Assembly: GCA_045837725.1 (NCBI GenBank)
Contig: JBEWZL010000013.1
Span: 600,885 to 664,884, forward strand
Reading direction: 5' to 3'
Length of the DNA stretch: 64,000 bases
Source: Vermamoeba vermiformis
Lineage: Eukaryota > Tubulinea > Echinamoebida
Shown here: positions 21,788-31,875 of the stretch, in pieces
Position numbering within the stretch: the stretch's first letter is position 1
Layout of the letters: each line of letters begins with the position of its first letter
Made by a program: the position numbers and the translations under genes
The notes under the pieces: model-generated
Database searches by the model: none
What the model saw: only the letters and a program-made list of their open reading frames with translations
What the model was told of the DNA's origin: nothing

Positions 21788-21924
21788 GGATAATCATTCC
21801 GTCGCTCCAAGAATAATCCTTGCCATCATGTCGCTCCTGCTAGTTTATCGTCAAAAATCTTTTTTTCGCGCCCATTACGACAGGAACATACTCACGATAT
21901 ATTTCCGAAATGAATATATATTAT
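21788..21924. other. Short intergenic stretch
   Basis: Bases between the GLDC/tRNA copy and the F-box/LRR remnant. No coding or RNA feature seen. Confidence 0.4.
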
Positions 21925-22312
21925 AGAGCTACCCAAATGATATGCTGTTGGTGATATGGCGGTACTAGTGACGTCAGGCACACCGCTTCGTGACTCGTCG
22001 GCACTAGCAGCGTCTATCGCACGACTAACAAATTTAAACGCATAGACTCAATTTTGCCCTTACTTACGGTGAGTCAACGTGCAGACTGAAAAGTATCTAA
22101 TCTTTAATTCTAGAGTTATGCCGAAGCTTTGAGAAACTGCCTTACTTAAGGTGGTTACAAACGCGCTCAGTTGTTAGCGTTATTGCTGTTCTGAAGCAAG
22201 TACAACTGGTAGAGTTGTGGATCGAGGATCCATCCGTCGATCTCAAGCCGTTGCAAAAACAATTGCCGTTTGCATCTACAAAATTAATAAGTCTGGATTA
22301 TTTAGGTAATTA
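21925..22312 (+). pseudogene. Remnant of an F-box/LRR gene (paralogue of 27370-28980)
   Basis: The start resembles the first exon at 27370: a GAGCTACCC-AATGAT-type block encoding an ELPND F-box start, here with one extra A that shifts the frame. After about 150 unrelated bases, the C-terminal part follows: VLKQVQLVELWIED and QLPFAS, similar to LKQATQIVELWVGS and ELLPFAV at the end of the intact gene. The middle LRR exons are missing. A clear host pseudogene. Confidence 0.7.
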
Positions 22313-22358
22313 ATTGTGGAATCCAGTAAAATTCTAACCGACTTTATTTCAGCCGCTA

Positions 22359-23562
22359 CTAAAATATTGATGCGAGCGAAAGAATAACAGTTATTACAGT
22401 CAAGTTCACGACAGATCCAGCGCTCACTTTTCTGATCGGAGTGGTGACCGGAGCAACGACCGTAGGTGAGGATATTGGCGCCGCAATGGGACCTGAAATC
22501 GGAGACGCGACCGGTGCGGAGGTAGGCTCCGAGATTGGTTCAGAAGACTGTGGCGAGCCAACAGGGGCAGCAATTGGTGCAACGGGAGGAGCAATTGGGG
22601 CAATGGGAATAGCAGTGCAACCATCTGCACCGTAGCCGCTGCCCGAAAAGCCCTCGTTGCAAGCACAAGAGAAGAACGGTTCGGAGGCCTCATCCGTACA
22701 CGTTGCGTACTGATTGCACGATCCAGCAGAGTAAGTGCAAGTCTTCGGAATGCACCCTTCAGTAGCGTTGCCAGTATAATAGGTTTTGCACGTGCACTCG
22801 GCAGTACCTTGCACGTTGGCACAGTTCGTGTTCGATCCGCAAGGAGCGGGATCCATTTCGCAAGGAACTGCAACAAAGAAATTAAACACATGTTACCACG
22901 TATTATAATGCGAATATATACTTACGAAGGCAAGAGCTACCGACGAGAGTCCTTCCAGGAGCGCATCTGCTTCCACGTAAAAGATCTCCTGTTGAGTAAC
23001 TATCTTTAATTCTAATTTTTTTGATAGTCTTTGTAGCGGATTCAAATCCTCTAATGCCGTATGCATTGTCGTTGCCTCCCGCTCCCATCCAAGGAATTAA
23101 GTCACAATTAAGCTCTTGATCAGCGTCGTTATAAATAAATATTCCAGCTGGTGAGGCCGAAGTGCCTGCTACACGCATAGAAAAGTAGCTAATTGGCTCC
23201 GAAAAGACAAGGTCGCAATAACCATTGGAGTCGGCATTGACCGCAATGAACCGGACCGGGGATGCGTCGTTTTCAGGGTACCAATTCTTGGTGTTCGTCC
23301 ACGCGTAGTCACTTAATGAAAATCCTTGTATAGTAACACAGCTCGGCCCTATTAAGGTAACATCCACGGGGCTTCCTGCTGCGGATACGATCTTCGCAGT
23401 ACCGTCGAAGCCAGTGGCGTCATCAAAAGTTACAATAAATTCAGGGTTAGCTACTGCCGTGGAAATTTTTGCTGGCTCTGCTTTGGAAACGCAACTTATG
23501 GCTGCATCCACTGGATAAGCTGATACCAAAAACAAGAAAAAATAAATAACCGCTAACGCCAT
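22359..23562 (-). CDS. Secreted EGF-type protein with Pro-rich stalk and GPI tail
   Basis: Two exons (22926-23562 and 22359-22867) give 381 residues. Signal peptide MALAVIYFFLFLVSAYPVDA, then a beta-rich domain of about 185 residues that I do not recognise (FIVTFDDATGFDG, YFSMRVAG, GIRGFESATKTI). Two EGF-like modules follow (CEMDPAPCGSNTNC and CTYSAGSCNQYATC), then a repeated Pro/Ala/Ser stalk (APIAPPVAPIAAPVGSP) and a hydrophobic tail after the Val-Ser-Ala-Gly patch, as in GPI anchors. Likely a surface adhesin or receptor. The ATG at 23562 is used because the frame upstream has no ATG before the stop. Confidence 0.82.
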
Positions 23563-23778
23563 CGCAACCAGTAACCCCAATTGTGTCGATGCGTTCTCTT
23601 TGGTTTGCAATAATTACTGGCGGTTTTTTTTTTGGTCTTTTGATTTATTTTTAGCTTCAGTCGGCTTTTGTACCGAAATAAATATTTGTTGTTAGCACGT
23701 GAGAATTTCGTGTTTCATTTTTCATGTAGTTCTTTGCAATACGTTTGAATATAATTACCACATGTGACTGTAGCAGAA

Positions 23779-24955
23779 ATGGCCAATAAGGACTACGCGC
23801 CAGATCTACCAGCAGAAATTATTGAGCAAATATTTATTTTGATTAAAGACGACTTTGAGGCTATAGAATGCGCTCAATTAATTTCAAAGAATTTTAATGT
23901 TGTTTTAAAAGATAAATTGAAGCTCGCTCTTGAAGACATCCAAATTTCTGACGGTAAGTGAATTTTTTAATTTTCCATTTAATTGTGGATTAATTGTTCC
24001 TCAAAATTATGGTATTATAATATTTTTACGTATATTTCAGACGTAAGACGATTTTTCCAACGTCGGTGCACTCTAACTGCAACGCAAGAGATGATAAGAA
24101 GCCGGTATGCACTAACACCTGCATTTTAATGTTAAATAACTACTTGCAGCTTTCCGGATAATTTATTTGATGAGCCAGGCGCGGTAGAATTGCGGGTGGT
24201 AATGTTAGGGCCGCGATCTGGAAAAACTACTTTTTTGCGCAGTGTTTGCAGCGTAAGATAGTTCCTTTTGCCAATTGAAACTAAATCGTATTATAGAGTT
24301 ATATTCCGCCAGCGCTCAGTGTAGACTACGTAAGTAGACAAATTTTTCGGACGATCGCATCTAACTTTTCATTCAGACGCACCTGCCTGAGATCAAACTC
24401 GACGGACTACTTACTGAAATAGGATTGGTAAGACAACATTAATATAGTTCAGACGATTCATATTGATCCGCAAGTGGGACTCGCATCGCACACATCTGCG
24501 TGAACGGACACAAAAGCGGTTATATTTGTTAGGCTCAGTAGGCGTATGGTTGTGTTTTTCAGTTGCCAACAGAATGAGCTTCAAAGCACTGCTTGAACAG
24601 TGGCTAGATGAGATCATTAAGTGCGAAGTCATGTCGTACACGCAGTTCTACTTAGTGGGTATGTGCGCGGATCTAGAGAACAAAAGACAAGTCTCAAGAG
24701 AGGAGGCTGAGGTAAATCTATATGGAACATAGCACACCCGACATCTATTATAAGTTTAATGTATTATAGCGTGTGGCATTTTGTTTGAGGATGAAGTACT
24801 TTGAATGTTCGAGCGTCGATCCAACAGCACATCCGGTGGATTTCACGACAATATCACGTGATCTATTGCATGCCCGTTGTCACGAACCTCCCTATGAAGA
24901 CGAGCAACCTAACACAGCTACTGCACCTTCTCGTCGGTGGTGCCTTCTGTTGTAA
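23779..24955 (+). CDS. F-box fused to a divergent Ras/Rab-like GTPase domain with CLLL end
   Basis: Seven exons (23779-23953, 24041-24104, 24150-24252, 24297-24329, 24377-24427, 24448-24711, 24770-24955) sum to 291 residues without a stop. Residues 10-50 are an F-box (LPAEIIEQIFILI...LISKNF). From about residue 88 the small-GTPase fold follows: LRVVMLGPRSGKTTFL (G1), a Thr at the G2 position, LIRKWDSHRTHLRER where WDTAGQERF is expected (G3), SFKALLEQWLDEI, FYLVGMCADLENKRQVSREEAE at the NKxD region (G4) and MKYFECSSVD (G5). The P-loop is one residue shorter than the canonical GxxxxGK[ST], and G3/G4 are altered, so GTP binding may be weak or lost. The C-terminus CLLL fits a CaaX box for geranylgeranylation. 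A membrane-tethered SCF adaptor is the inference. Confidence 0.82.
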
Positions 24956-25039
24956 ATGATGGCTTGCACTTTTCTATTGTTAGTAAGTAGTACATTTATT
25001 TTATAATGAAATAGTTCTAACTATTGTTAGGATTACAAT

Positions 25040-25640
25040 AAAGCAACAGCGATCATTAACAAAACCATTGAGAGAGCTGTGACGTCCATTGAGGAAGGTT
25101 CGAAATCAGCAACACTTAAGGAGATAACGCTTGAGGCCCAGGATACTAGCGAGTGGTGTCATCGTAGTCTGTGCATTACTCTTCGGACCAGCTCCGATTG
25201 GGGCAGCACTTGAGGGCACCGATTGAGAGGAGCAAACTTCACGCAGTAAATAGTTGCATGACAAACACGTTGAGCCCAGCCTTCTCCATATTGCAAAGTG
25301 AAAAGTTGATGACGGCGCGTGTCATATGCCTAAGGCCATCGTGCAGCAACGCCAGCAGTCGTGGTGAGTTTGGTCCATTCGTTCTTGGCCACATCAATGT
25401 TGTGGACCAAATGATACTACTGTTAGACTCCCGAAGTACTCCATAGCCTACAGTAATGTTGGGCCAAGTGCGCTTCTGAGCCGTGGTCCCATTGGTTCAT
25501 GTCCAGATTGAATTCGCCGTGGGATACGCCTAAGCGGATCCAAAAATGGCGTAAGCACCGACCATGACAATTCGATTGACGAGAAGGCTTGCCATCTTTG
25601 TAGTAGTAAGCGAACGACGAGTTCTTGCAATCGCGATTGT
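25040..25640 (-). pseudogene. Decayed protein-coding sequence, family unclear
   Basis: Several frames on the minus strand carry protein-like stretches (VHNIDVAKNEWTKLTTTAGVAA, YDTRRHQLFTLQYGEGW, EFNLDMNQW) broken by stops and frame changes within 600 bases. The W-T-K-L and YDTRRHQLF words recall Kelch- or propeller-type repeats, but no intact domain can be read. GC content is higher than in the surrounding spacers, which supports former coding. Low confidence in the family. Confidence 0.35.
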
Positions 25641-25892
25641 TGTTCCTAAATATTTCGCGAGGCTAAAAATAACGACAATTAATTAGTAACGAAATGCGAT
25701 AATAACTATGTTGTAATTAAAATTTACTCGCAGCGTCAATGACAAGATTAATGCTCTTTCCTTAGGCAAGAATGTGATCGCGAATTTTCATTGTTGCGTT
25801 TGGTAATTTTGGATCTAAAATTCGACACGTTGACATCAAAGACCTTTTTTAGTTCTCACATCAAATAGAAGAACACAAGAGCTATAATAATA

Positions 25893-27335
25893 ATGGAGGC
25901 AATTATCAAAGAGATTTCTGCAACTAGCGCGTCAACATTGCAGGACATCAGATCTAAATTTGACGAGGTCAGTCAAAACTAACTCGTTTATTGCTAAATA
26001 TATATTAATATTATACAGTGGCGCCGTACTAGTCATATTATTGTTTGGAACGAATGGCAGTGCGAACTGCTTTTCAATATGATCTTGCACGGGAACCACG
26101 ACAAAGAACTGTTGATAGAGCTGCCCAAACTTTCGTTAGAGCTGTTTAAATTATTAATGAAGTCACTATTGTCGGTGAGGGAAAGAAAGAGGAGCATCAA
26201 GATCAAATTCGTTACTCCCCTCACAAAAGAAGAAGCAGAGCTATTCTTCGAGATGCTTCGAAAGAAGGTCACAAGCTACACGATAGCACTTAACGATACC
26301 ATAATATCTGTTGAGGAAGAGTCATCACCTCTTCGTATGCTAACTTTAAATCAAATTCATGACCACAATGCAACACCTGTGCTAATGGAACACATTGGCA
26401 GTATTGAAGGCCTAACTGTCAACGAAGGAACGTACTCTGCGAATGGTCGACTACAATTGGTGGATGCGATCCGAAAAAACAAAATTATTCAGCGTTTCGT
26501 ATCTAATCTCGAATCTTCAAGATATTTGGCAAAGTCATTAATAGAAGCCTTTAGTACGTCTAAAACTCTTACATCCTTGGCAGTATCGTACCTTCCCACG
26601 AGCATTGTTGATTTGTTGGCTGCATCCACCAGCTTAAAGAGCTTGTGTATCAGTACCTCCAATGCAACGTGCTATTGGCAAGAAGAACTAGTGACTATAG
26701 AGAGCATTAACAGCCTGGCGGAAGGATTAAAAAAGAACACCACTCTGACACATTTACTTCTTCCTGTTGCTCGGATAAATGACGAAATGTTGGGCATATT
26801 AGCGACAGCATGGGTTTATAATACTAATATGAGAATGCGAGAGCTTAATCTTGAAGGAAACAAGTTCACCATTGGTGGATTCATCGATTTTTTAAAAGTT
26901 TTGGATAATGCACCGCGCTTGACACTGCAGACCAATCGTAAAGACGGCTTTGACCTTTATAATGACGCAGCCAGTGAAATGTTCATAGTGCAATGGATTC
27001 AACGCCATCAATCGATAGAACAAATAGATTGTAAATACAAACGCGATTACTGTTCTGAAATTTCGGAAGCATTGGAAGCAAACAAAAACAAAAATAACGA
27101 ACTTAAGCAAATACTCAAGTTACTGCATATAGCTCAAACACTGCGCCACTCAAACTTCACCTCGCTGATCCAAGAAGAATCACTCGTGCCAATCATACTA
27201 TACTCGTGCCAACAAAAGATTGACGACAAGAATAGCATTTTTTTCACTCAACATGAAGTCAATCGAATTTGGCAATACGCAAAATTGAATGAAACGGGCT
27301 CAAAACAGCTCTTCAATTTCGTAAAGAATAAATGA
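25893..27335 (+). CDS. RNI-type leucine-rich-repeat protein
   Basis: Two exons (25893-25967, 26019-27335) give 463 residues. The N-terminal half starts with a helical segment and W-x-x-x-x-C-E-L-L; the centre has RNI-like repeats (SLAEGLKKNTTLTHLLLP, MRELNLEGNKFTIGGF). The intron donor is GTCAGT. The architecture and repeat register match 14681-16536, and the two are probably paralogues. No enzymatic motif; protein binding is the likely role. Confidence 0.75.
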
Positions 27336-27369
27336 AATATTTGTGCGCTTCGAATGCAACACTGGCCAG

Positions 27370-28980
27370 ATGAACCTATTAGAGCTGCCCAATGATATTA
27401 TTATTGTTATATGGAGCTACGTAACGCATAACCAAGATATTGTTTCGTAAGATCAAATTCGGACATTACTAAATTCAAATACAATTAATAAAATACGGCA
27501 AAATAGGCACGATTTTATAATAACCGAAAACTAATGTTAATAATCAAATGGTTTATTAATTAATTATTTTAGGTTTAGTTGGACATGTAAAAAATTACAA
27601 AGATTGGCATTCGCTGGTGAGCGAAGCCTAGAATTGACAGGCAAAGATTCTAAGTTTATCCAAAATTATTTGGCGAAGCACGATCTGAGTCGTTTGAAAA
27701 CTCTAACTATCTGGACGAATGATGACATTATCTTTCCATTGGATAAAATACAACAGCTGTCAACGTGTTATAATTTGAAGGAATTTACAATATTTTTCTG
27801 GCTAGACATTGAAGAATACGAACGGTCGATCGTGGATGCGATCGCTAAAATGACCTGGCTGGAAGCTTTGCAATGCGAACTGCAGATGCCTGAAAATTTG
27901 GGCAATCTACTTGTTAACCACACGCGACTGTCTAGGCTGGTAAATGGTTCAGAAATTCATGGTAACTGGCTTTTGGATTCACTCTAACTTGTCGTTAACC
28001 CGCTTGAAATTTCAGTCACCGATTATGCAAAGCTGACGCAACTCAAGCACTTAGCTCTGTTATCTGTCTATTCTTATCAAAGTACAATTCAACAAGTGTT
28101 TCAATTAACAAATTTGACGGATTTGGACATCAGCTACTGCAGCTTTGAGCCTGAGGCACTGCAAGAATTGACAAAACTATCAAATTTGGAAGTGCTAAAT
28201 ATATCTGGCGTACTACGCCCTATGGATTTTGATTGGAAATTATTGGTGCCGTTACCCAATCTACGCTCCCTGACAGATCGTCTTGAAGACTTCACTCAAC
28301 ACATCCATATATTGCCAGCCTTGACCAGATTGACAAAATTGCACGTTGAAGTAGATCGATCCAACCCCATATCAAGTGAGGTGTTCTTTTGCTTAACAAA
28401 TCTTCAAGATCTGCATTACAATGGTGAATTTACCGACGGATCGATCAATCTTGCTCCGTTAGTGAATATAACAGAGCTGCATATTAAAGCAACCATATTT
28501 TCAGAACAACTTTTCCCTCCGCCACACTTGAAAGCATTAAACGTAACTTTTCCACGGGCGATGGTACACATCGACAGATTTTTTGACAGTTTGTGCGACA
28601 CTACCACGTTGAAAAATCTTGGCTTACACCTGTCTATGTCAAAGAACAGTAATTCAGTCCCAAACGAACTAGCTCGTTTTATCACACGGTTGACGAATTT
28701 ACAATGCTTCAAAATGAATTTTCCGCTCCTCTCCGGTGCGTTCTCCCTTGCATTTCTCATCGAGCTAATTCTATTGTCAATAGGATTGTGCCGCGTAATG
28801 TCGAATTTGCCTTCATTGCGTAGTTTACACGTGTCCGTGCTATCGGAATACGACGCTTTACTTTTGAAACAAGCAACGCAGATCGTTGAGCTGTGGGTCG
28901 GATCAAAATCAAATAACGTTGCTCTACTAAGAGAATTATTGCCCTTTGCTGTGTATCAGTATGACTACGATCTGTTGTAA
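27370..28980 (+). CDS. F-box/LRR protein
   Basis: Exons 27370-27446, 27573-27961, 28016-28735 and 28784-28980 give 460 residues. The F-box starts at residue 4 (LELPNDIIIVIWSYV) and continues across the first intron to FSWTCKKLQRL. More than ten LRRs follow (NLTDLDISYCSFEPEALQEL, NLEVLNISG, LPSLRSLHVSV). The last proposed intron (28736-28783) is 48 bases and also open, so it may be retained. Likely an SCF substrate adaptor. The start lies 34 bases after the preceding LRR gene, so the two may share control. Fragments or remnants of this family occur at 21925-22312 and about 37923. Confidence 0.8.
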
Positions 28981-29213
28981 AGGCGTATAAACAAAGGATT
29001 TCCAACACTTTGTACTATTTTAGCCGATCGAGCAATGGTACAAAGGGAGACATTCTCAATATCCTACATATTTGCCCTTACTTGTCGGCGCCAAATAATT
29101 ACGCTGCATAATTATAGATTTGGCAAAGAAAATTCATTGGCGCCGAGTCGTTCAATTTTTTTTTATCGCAAATTGTAAATCAGAATAACACAACTGCAGA
29201 TAATATTGTAAAT

Positions 29214-31033
29214 ATGACGGAAGATCAAGCGCTATATAACGAGGATCTGTACGCCTTGCTTGAAGTGCCAACAACGGCGACAGATGAGGAGATCCAGAAG
29301 TCATACAGAGTTTTGGCCCGTAAATATCACCCTGATAGGAATAAGGGCAACCCCGAAGCAGGTATGTATCGTAGAAAAATAATTATTAACTAGATGATTT
29401 ATTCTGAATTTTTTAAATTAATTAATTTATTTATTCGCAAATTAAATCAAGCCGCCAAACTTCAAGCATTCAGTGATCATTAATATTAATATAATTTATA
29501 ATTAGGTGAAATGTTCAAAAAAATCAAATCAGTAATGCAGATCCTTACAAACGAAGAAAAGCGAAAAGAATACGATAACAAACGATTAGCGCGGTTACTT
29601 AAACGTAAGAGAGAAGAAGCAGATACAGCAGATACTAGAAGAATGAAAGAAAGTAAGTAAAAACGCTAATTAACTGAAATTTTGCGACCCGATCTGATCG
29701 GCTTGATTTATTTAGAGCTATTTGAAAAAGAAAACGCTTATAAACAGAAAAAAGAAGAAGAAGAGGCTATAAAACGACAAACAGAGCTAGACGTAAGTAT
29801 ATTATAAGCCAATAATAGTATTAAATTCGATATTAATTAATGTCGTTTTTAGTTGCACCGATTACGCGAAGAAGGACTCAAAAAAATGCGCGAACAACAA
29901 GAAAAAGAGGCACAAAAAATAGCTAAAGTACAGGGAGATCAAGGTAAGTATTGTAGCTCGTATTTATTTCTCGCTACTTAAGTAGCGAGCGGATCTCGCC
30001 TTTTCTTCGAATAATCGTCGATTAATTAAATTACTTACCTATTCATACATTTAGAGAAATTGATTATAAATTTTGATTTCCAAGGCGAGGAAATTACGCA
30101 TCACCAGATCTGATTTTTTTCGGAGGCTAATCACGCTTTATTCCGCAGATAATTTAGAGAGCACTATTCAAGTGAAATGGAGTGCAAAAAAGCGAATTTT
30201 CAACGAAGATCAATTGCGCGACATTTTCAGCGCGTTTGGCAAGATTAATTTGATTGGATTTCCGAAAAACAAACGAACCACTGCACTAATTTCATTCGCG
30301 TCCGTTTCAGCAGCAGTAAGTACTTATAAAAATATCTTATAGATATCATACCTATGATTAACAACAGCTCTATTTTACCAAGTCTCAAAAAAAAAATTCG
30401 GATCCAAAACTCAAATTTACCGCACTGGAGCTGTGCACAATAATTTATAGTCTAATTCATATTATTATCATATCTCTTCGAGTTTATTATATAAAATAAT
30501 ATATCTGGATATTTCTATAAGAAATGGACTAACATTTTTTGTCGCAGATTGCAGCGGTGAATGAAATGGGTGACAAGAACGTGTATCATTTTAAAGTCAA
30601 AAGAGCCACAAAAAAGAAATCAGACGCCACTTCTAACGATGAAAACTCGCACAACAAACAACAGCAAAGTCATCCGACTACAGCGTTCCCATTCGCAGCG
30701 ACTCAAGCTGCTACTACTAAGCCTTCAGTATCAGCGAAAGATCATTTAGATTTCGAAAAAATGATTTTAGAAAAAATGCGACAGGCGTCACAACAGCAAC
30801 AAAAATTGAAAGAAGAACAAGAAAAGAAATTACACGAACAACAAAATACTCATACTGGCGATACTACGAATAATTCTGCAAAGGCCCTATTTGCAGCAGG
30901 AAGTACTGAAGACAATAGCGGTGAGAAAAAAGAGGTGGATCTGAATAGCGAGACGTTGGAAGAAATGAAAATTCGCCAAGCAAAAGAACGAGAAGAACTA
31001 CGAAGAAAATTACTCGAAGAAGAAGACCTTTAG
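29214..31033 (+). CDS. DNAJC17: DNAJC17-like J-domain plus RRM protein (spliceosomal)
   Basis: Six exons (29214-29361, 29506-29652, 29716-29792, 29853-29943, 30149-30315, 30548-31033) total 371 residues. The J domain is at residues 8-75 with the HPD motif in RKYHPDRN. A long charged coiled coil follows ([26 protein letters not shown]), then an RRM from about residue 155 ([33 protein letters not shown]). This J-domain/coil/RRM order is that of DNAJC17, a splicing-associated factor (Cwf23 in yeasts). The C-terminal tail is rich in Gln and Glu/Lys. Confidence 0.9.
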
Positions 31034-31259
31034 CGCTGGCCTCGTGTGGCAAAGTTTAAATTATTATCGTTCAGTGAAACTAATAAACACAAGTGAACGT
31101 GTTCGATCGACTCAATTATAAGCCAATGAAATTCTACATAATCAGACCGACCTAAAGCTTTTGAGATGAGCATTTAAAAAGTAAATTTACATATTAATGA
31201 GGTTTGTATGTATACATCATTTTTGTCCTGGTGCAATTGTTTTTTTCGTATAACCGACT

Positions 31260-31687
31260 TTAAGATTGCTTGTTCGCTTGAAATCGTCGAATTTCCTCGT
31301 CAAACTGTACAACAATCAGCATACTAGAGTAATATGATAAAAGAGTTAACAACTTACGCTTCCTTTGAGGCAGTCTTTGTATTTTTCGATTTCATCGGCG
31401 CACCTATCCTTGCGTTCATCGTGCGATAACCTTGACAGTCCGTTCGTTTGACATAACAACGATTTCTTGCGCAACTCTTCGCACAAATCACTTCTTAACT
31501 TCGTTAGATTGGGTTGTGACTGCGAAGGGCGTTTAGTGAATGACAAAATTTACAGAATAATTTTTGAAATTATACCAAATTAAAATTCTATTAATATTGG
31601 CTTTGTATAATATTAATATTTAAAAGGCGCATTAATTCAATTTTTTAAAATTCATTGAAGGATCCAATCCAAAGATCAACTTACCAT
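31260..31687 (-). CDS. Small twin CX9C protein of the mitochondrial intermembrane space
   Basis: Best model: exon 1 is only the ATG (31685-31687), then 31358-31519 and 31260-31304, giving 69 residues. Two CX9C motifs face each other, CEELRKKSLLC and CADEIEKYKDC, separated by 20 residues, the signature of Mia40/Erv1-oxidised CHCH proteins. Size and spacing resemble cytochrome oxidase assembly factors (Cox23/CHCHD7-like), but I cannot name the orthologue. The first exon ending exactly after the start codon is deduced from ATG followed by GTAAGT and from the lack of another in-frame ATG. Confidence 0.75.
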
Positions 31688-31875
31688 TCTCTACTACGTC
31701 CAAAACTCGCGTAATCAAGGTCGTTAATTAATAGAAAGAGTATTCGATTACTCTATTTATTATATTTTATGTTCGCAGTTGATGACGGAGTTATAAAAAT
31801 TGATATTCCGAAGGAAAATTGCTTTTTTGATTCGATCACGTGACGACAAATGCTCACGAAGGAGTAATCAATCTT
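31688..31875. other. Short intergenic stretch
   Basis: Region between the CX9C gene start and the acyl-CoA oxidase end, both on the minus strand. Nothing further seen. Confidence 0.4.
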
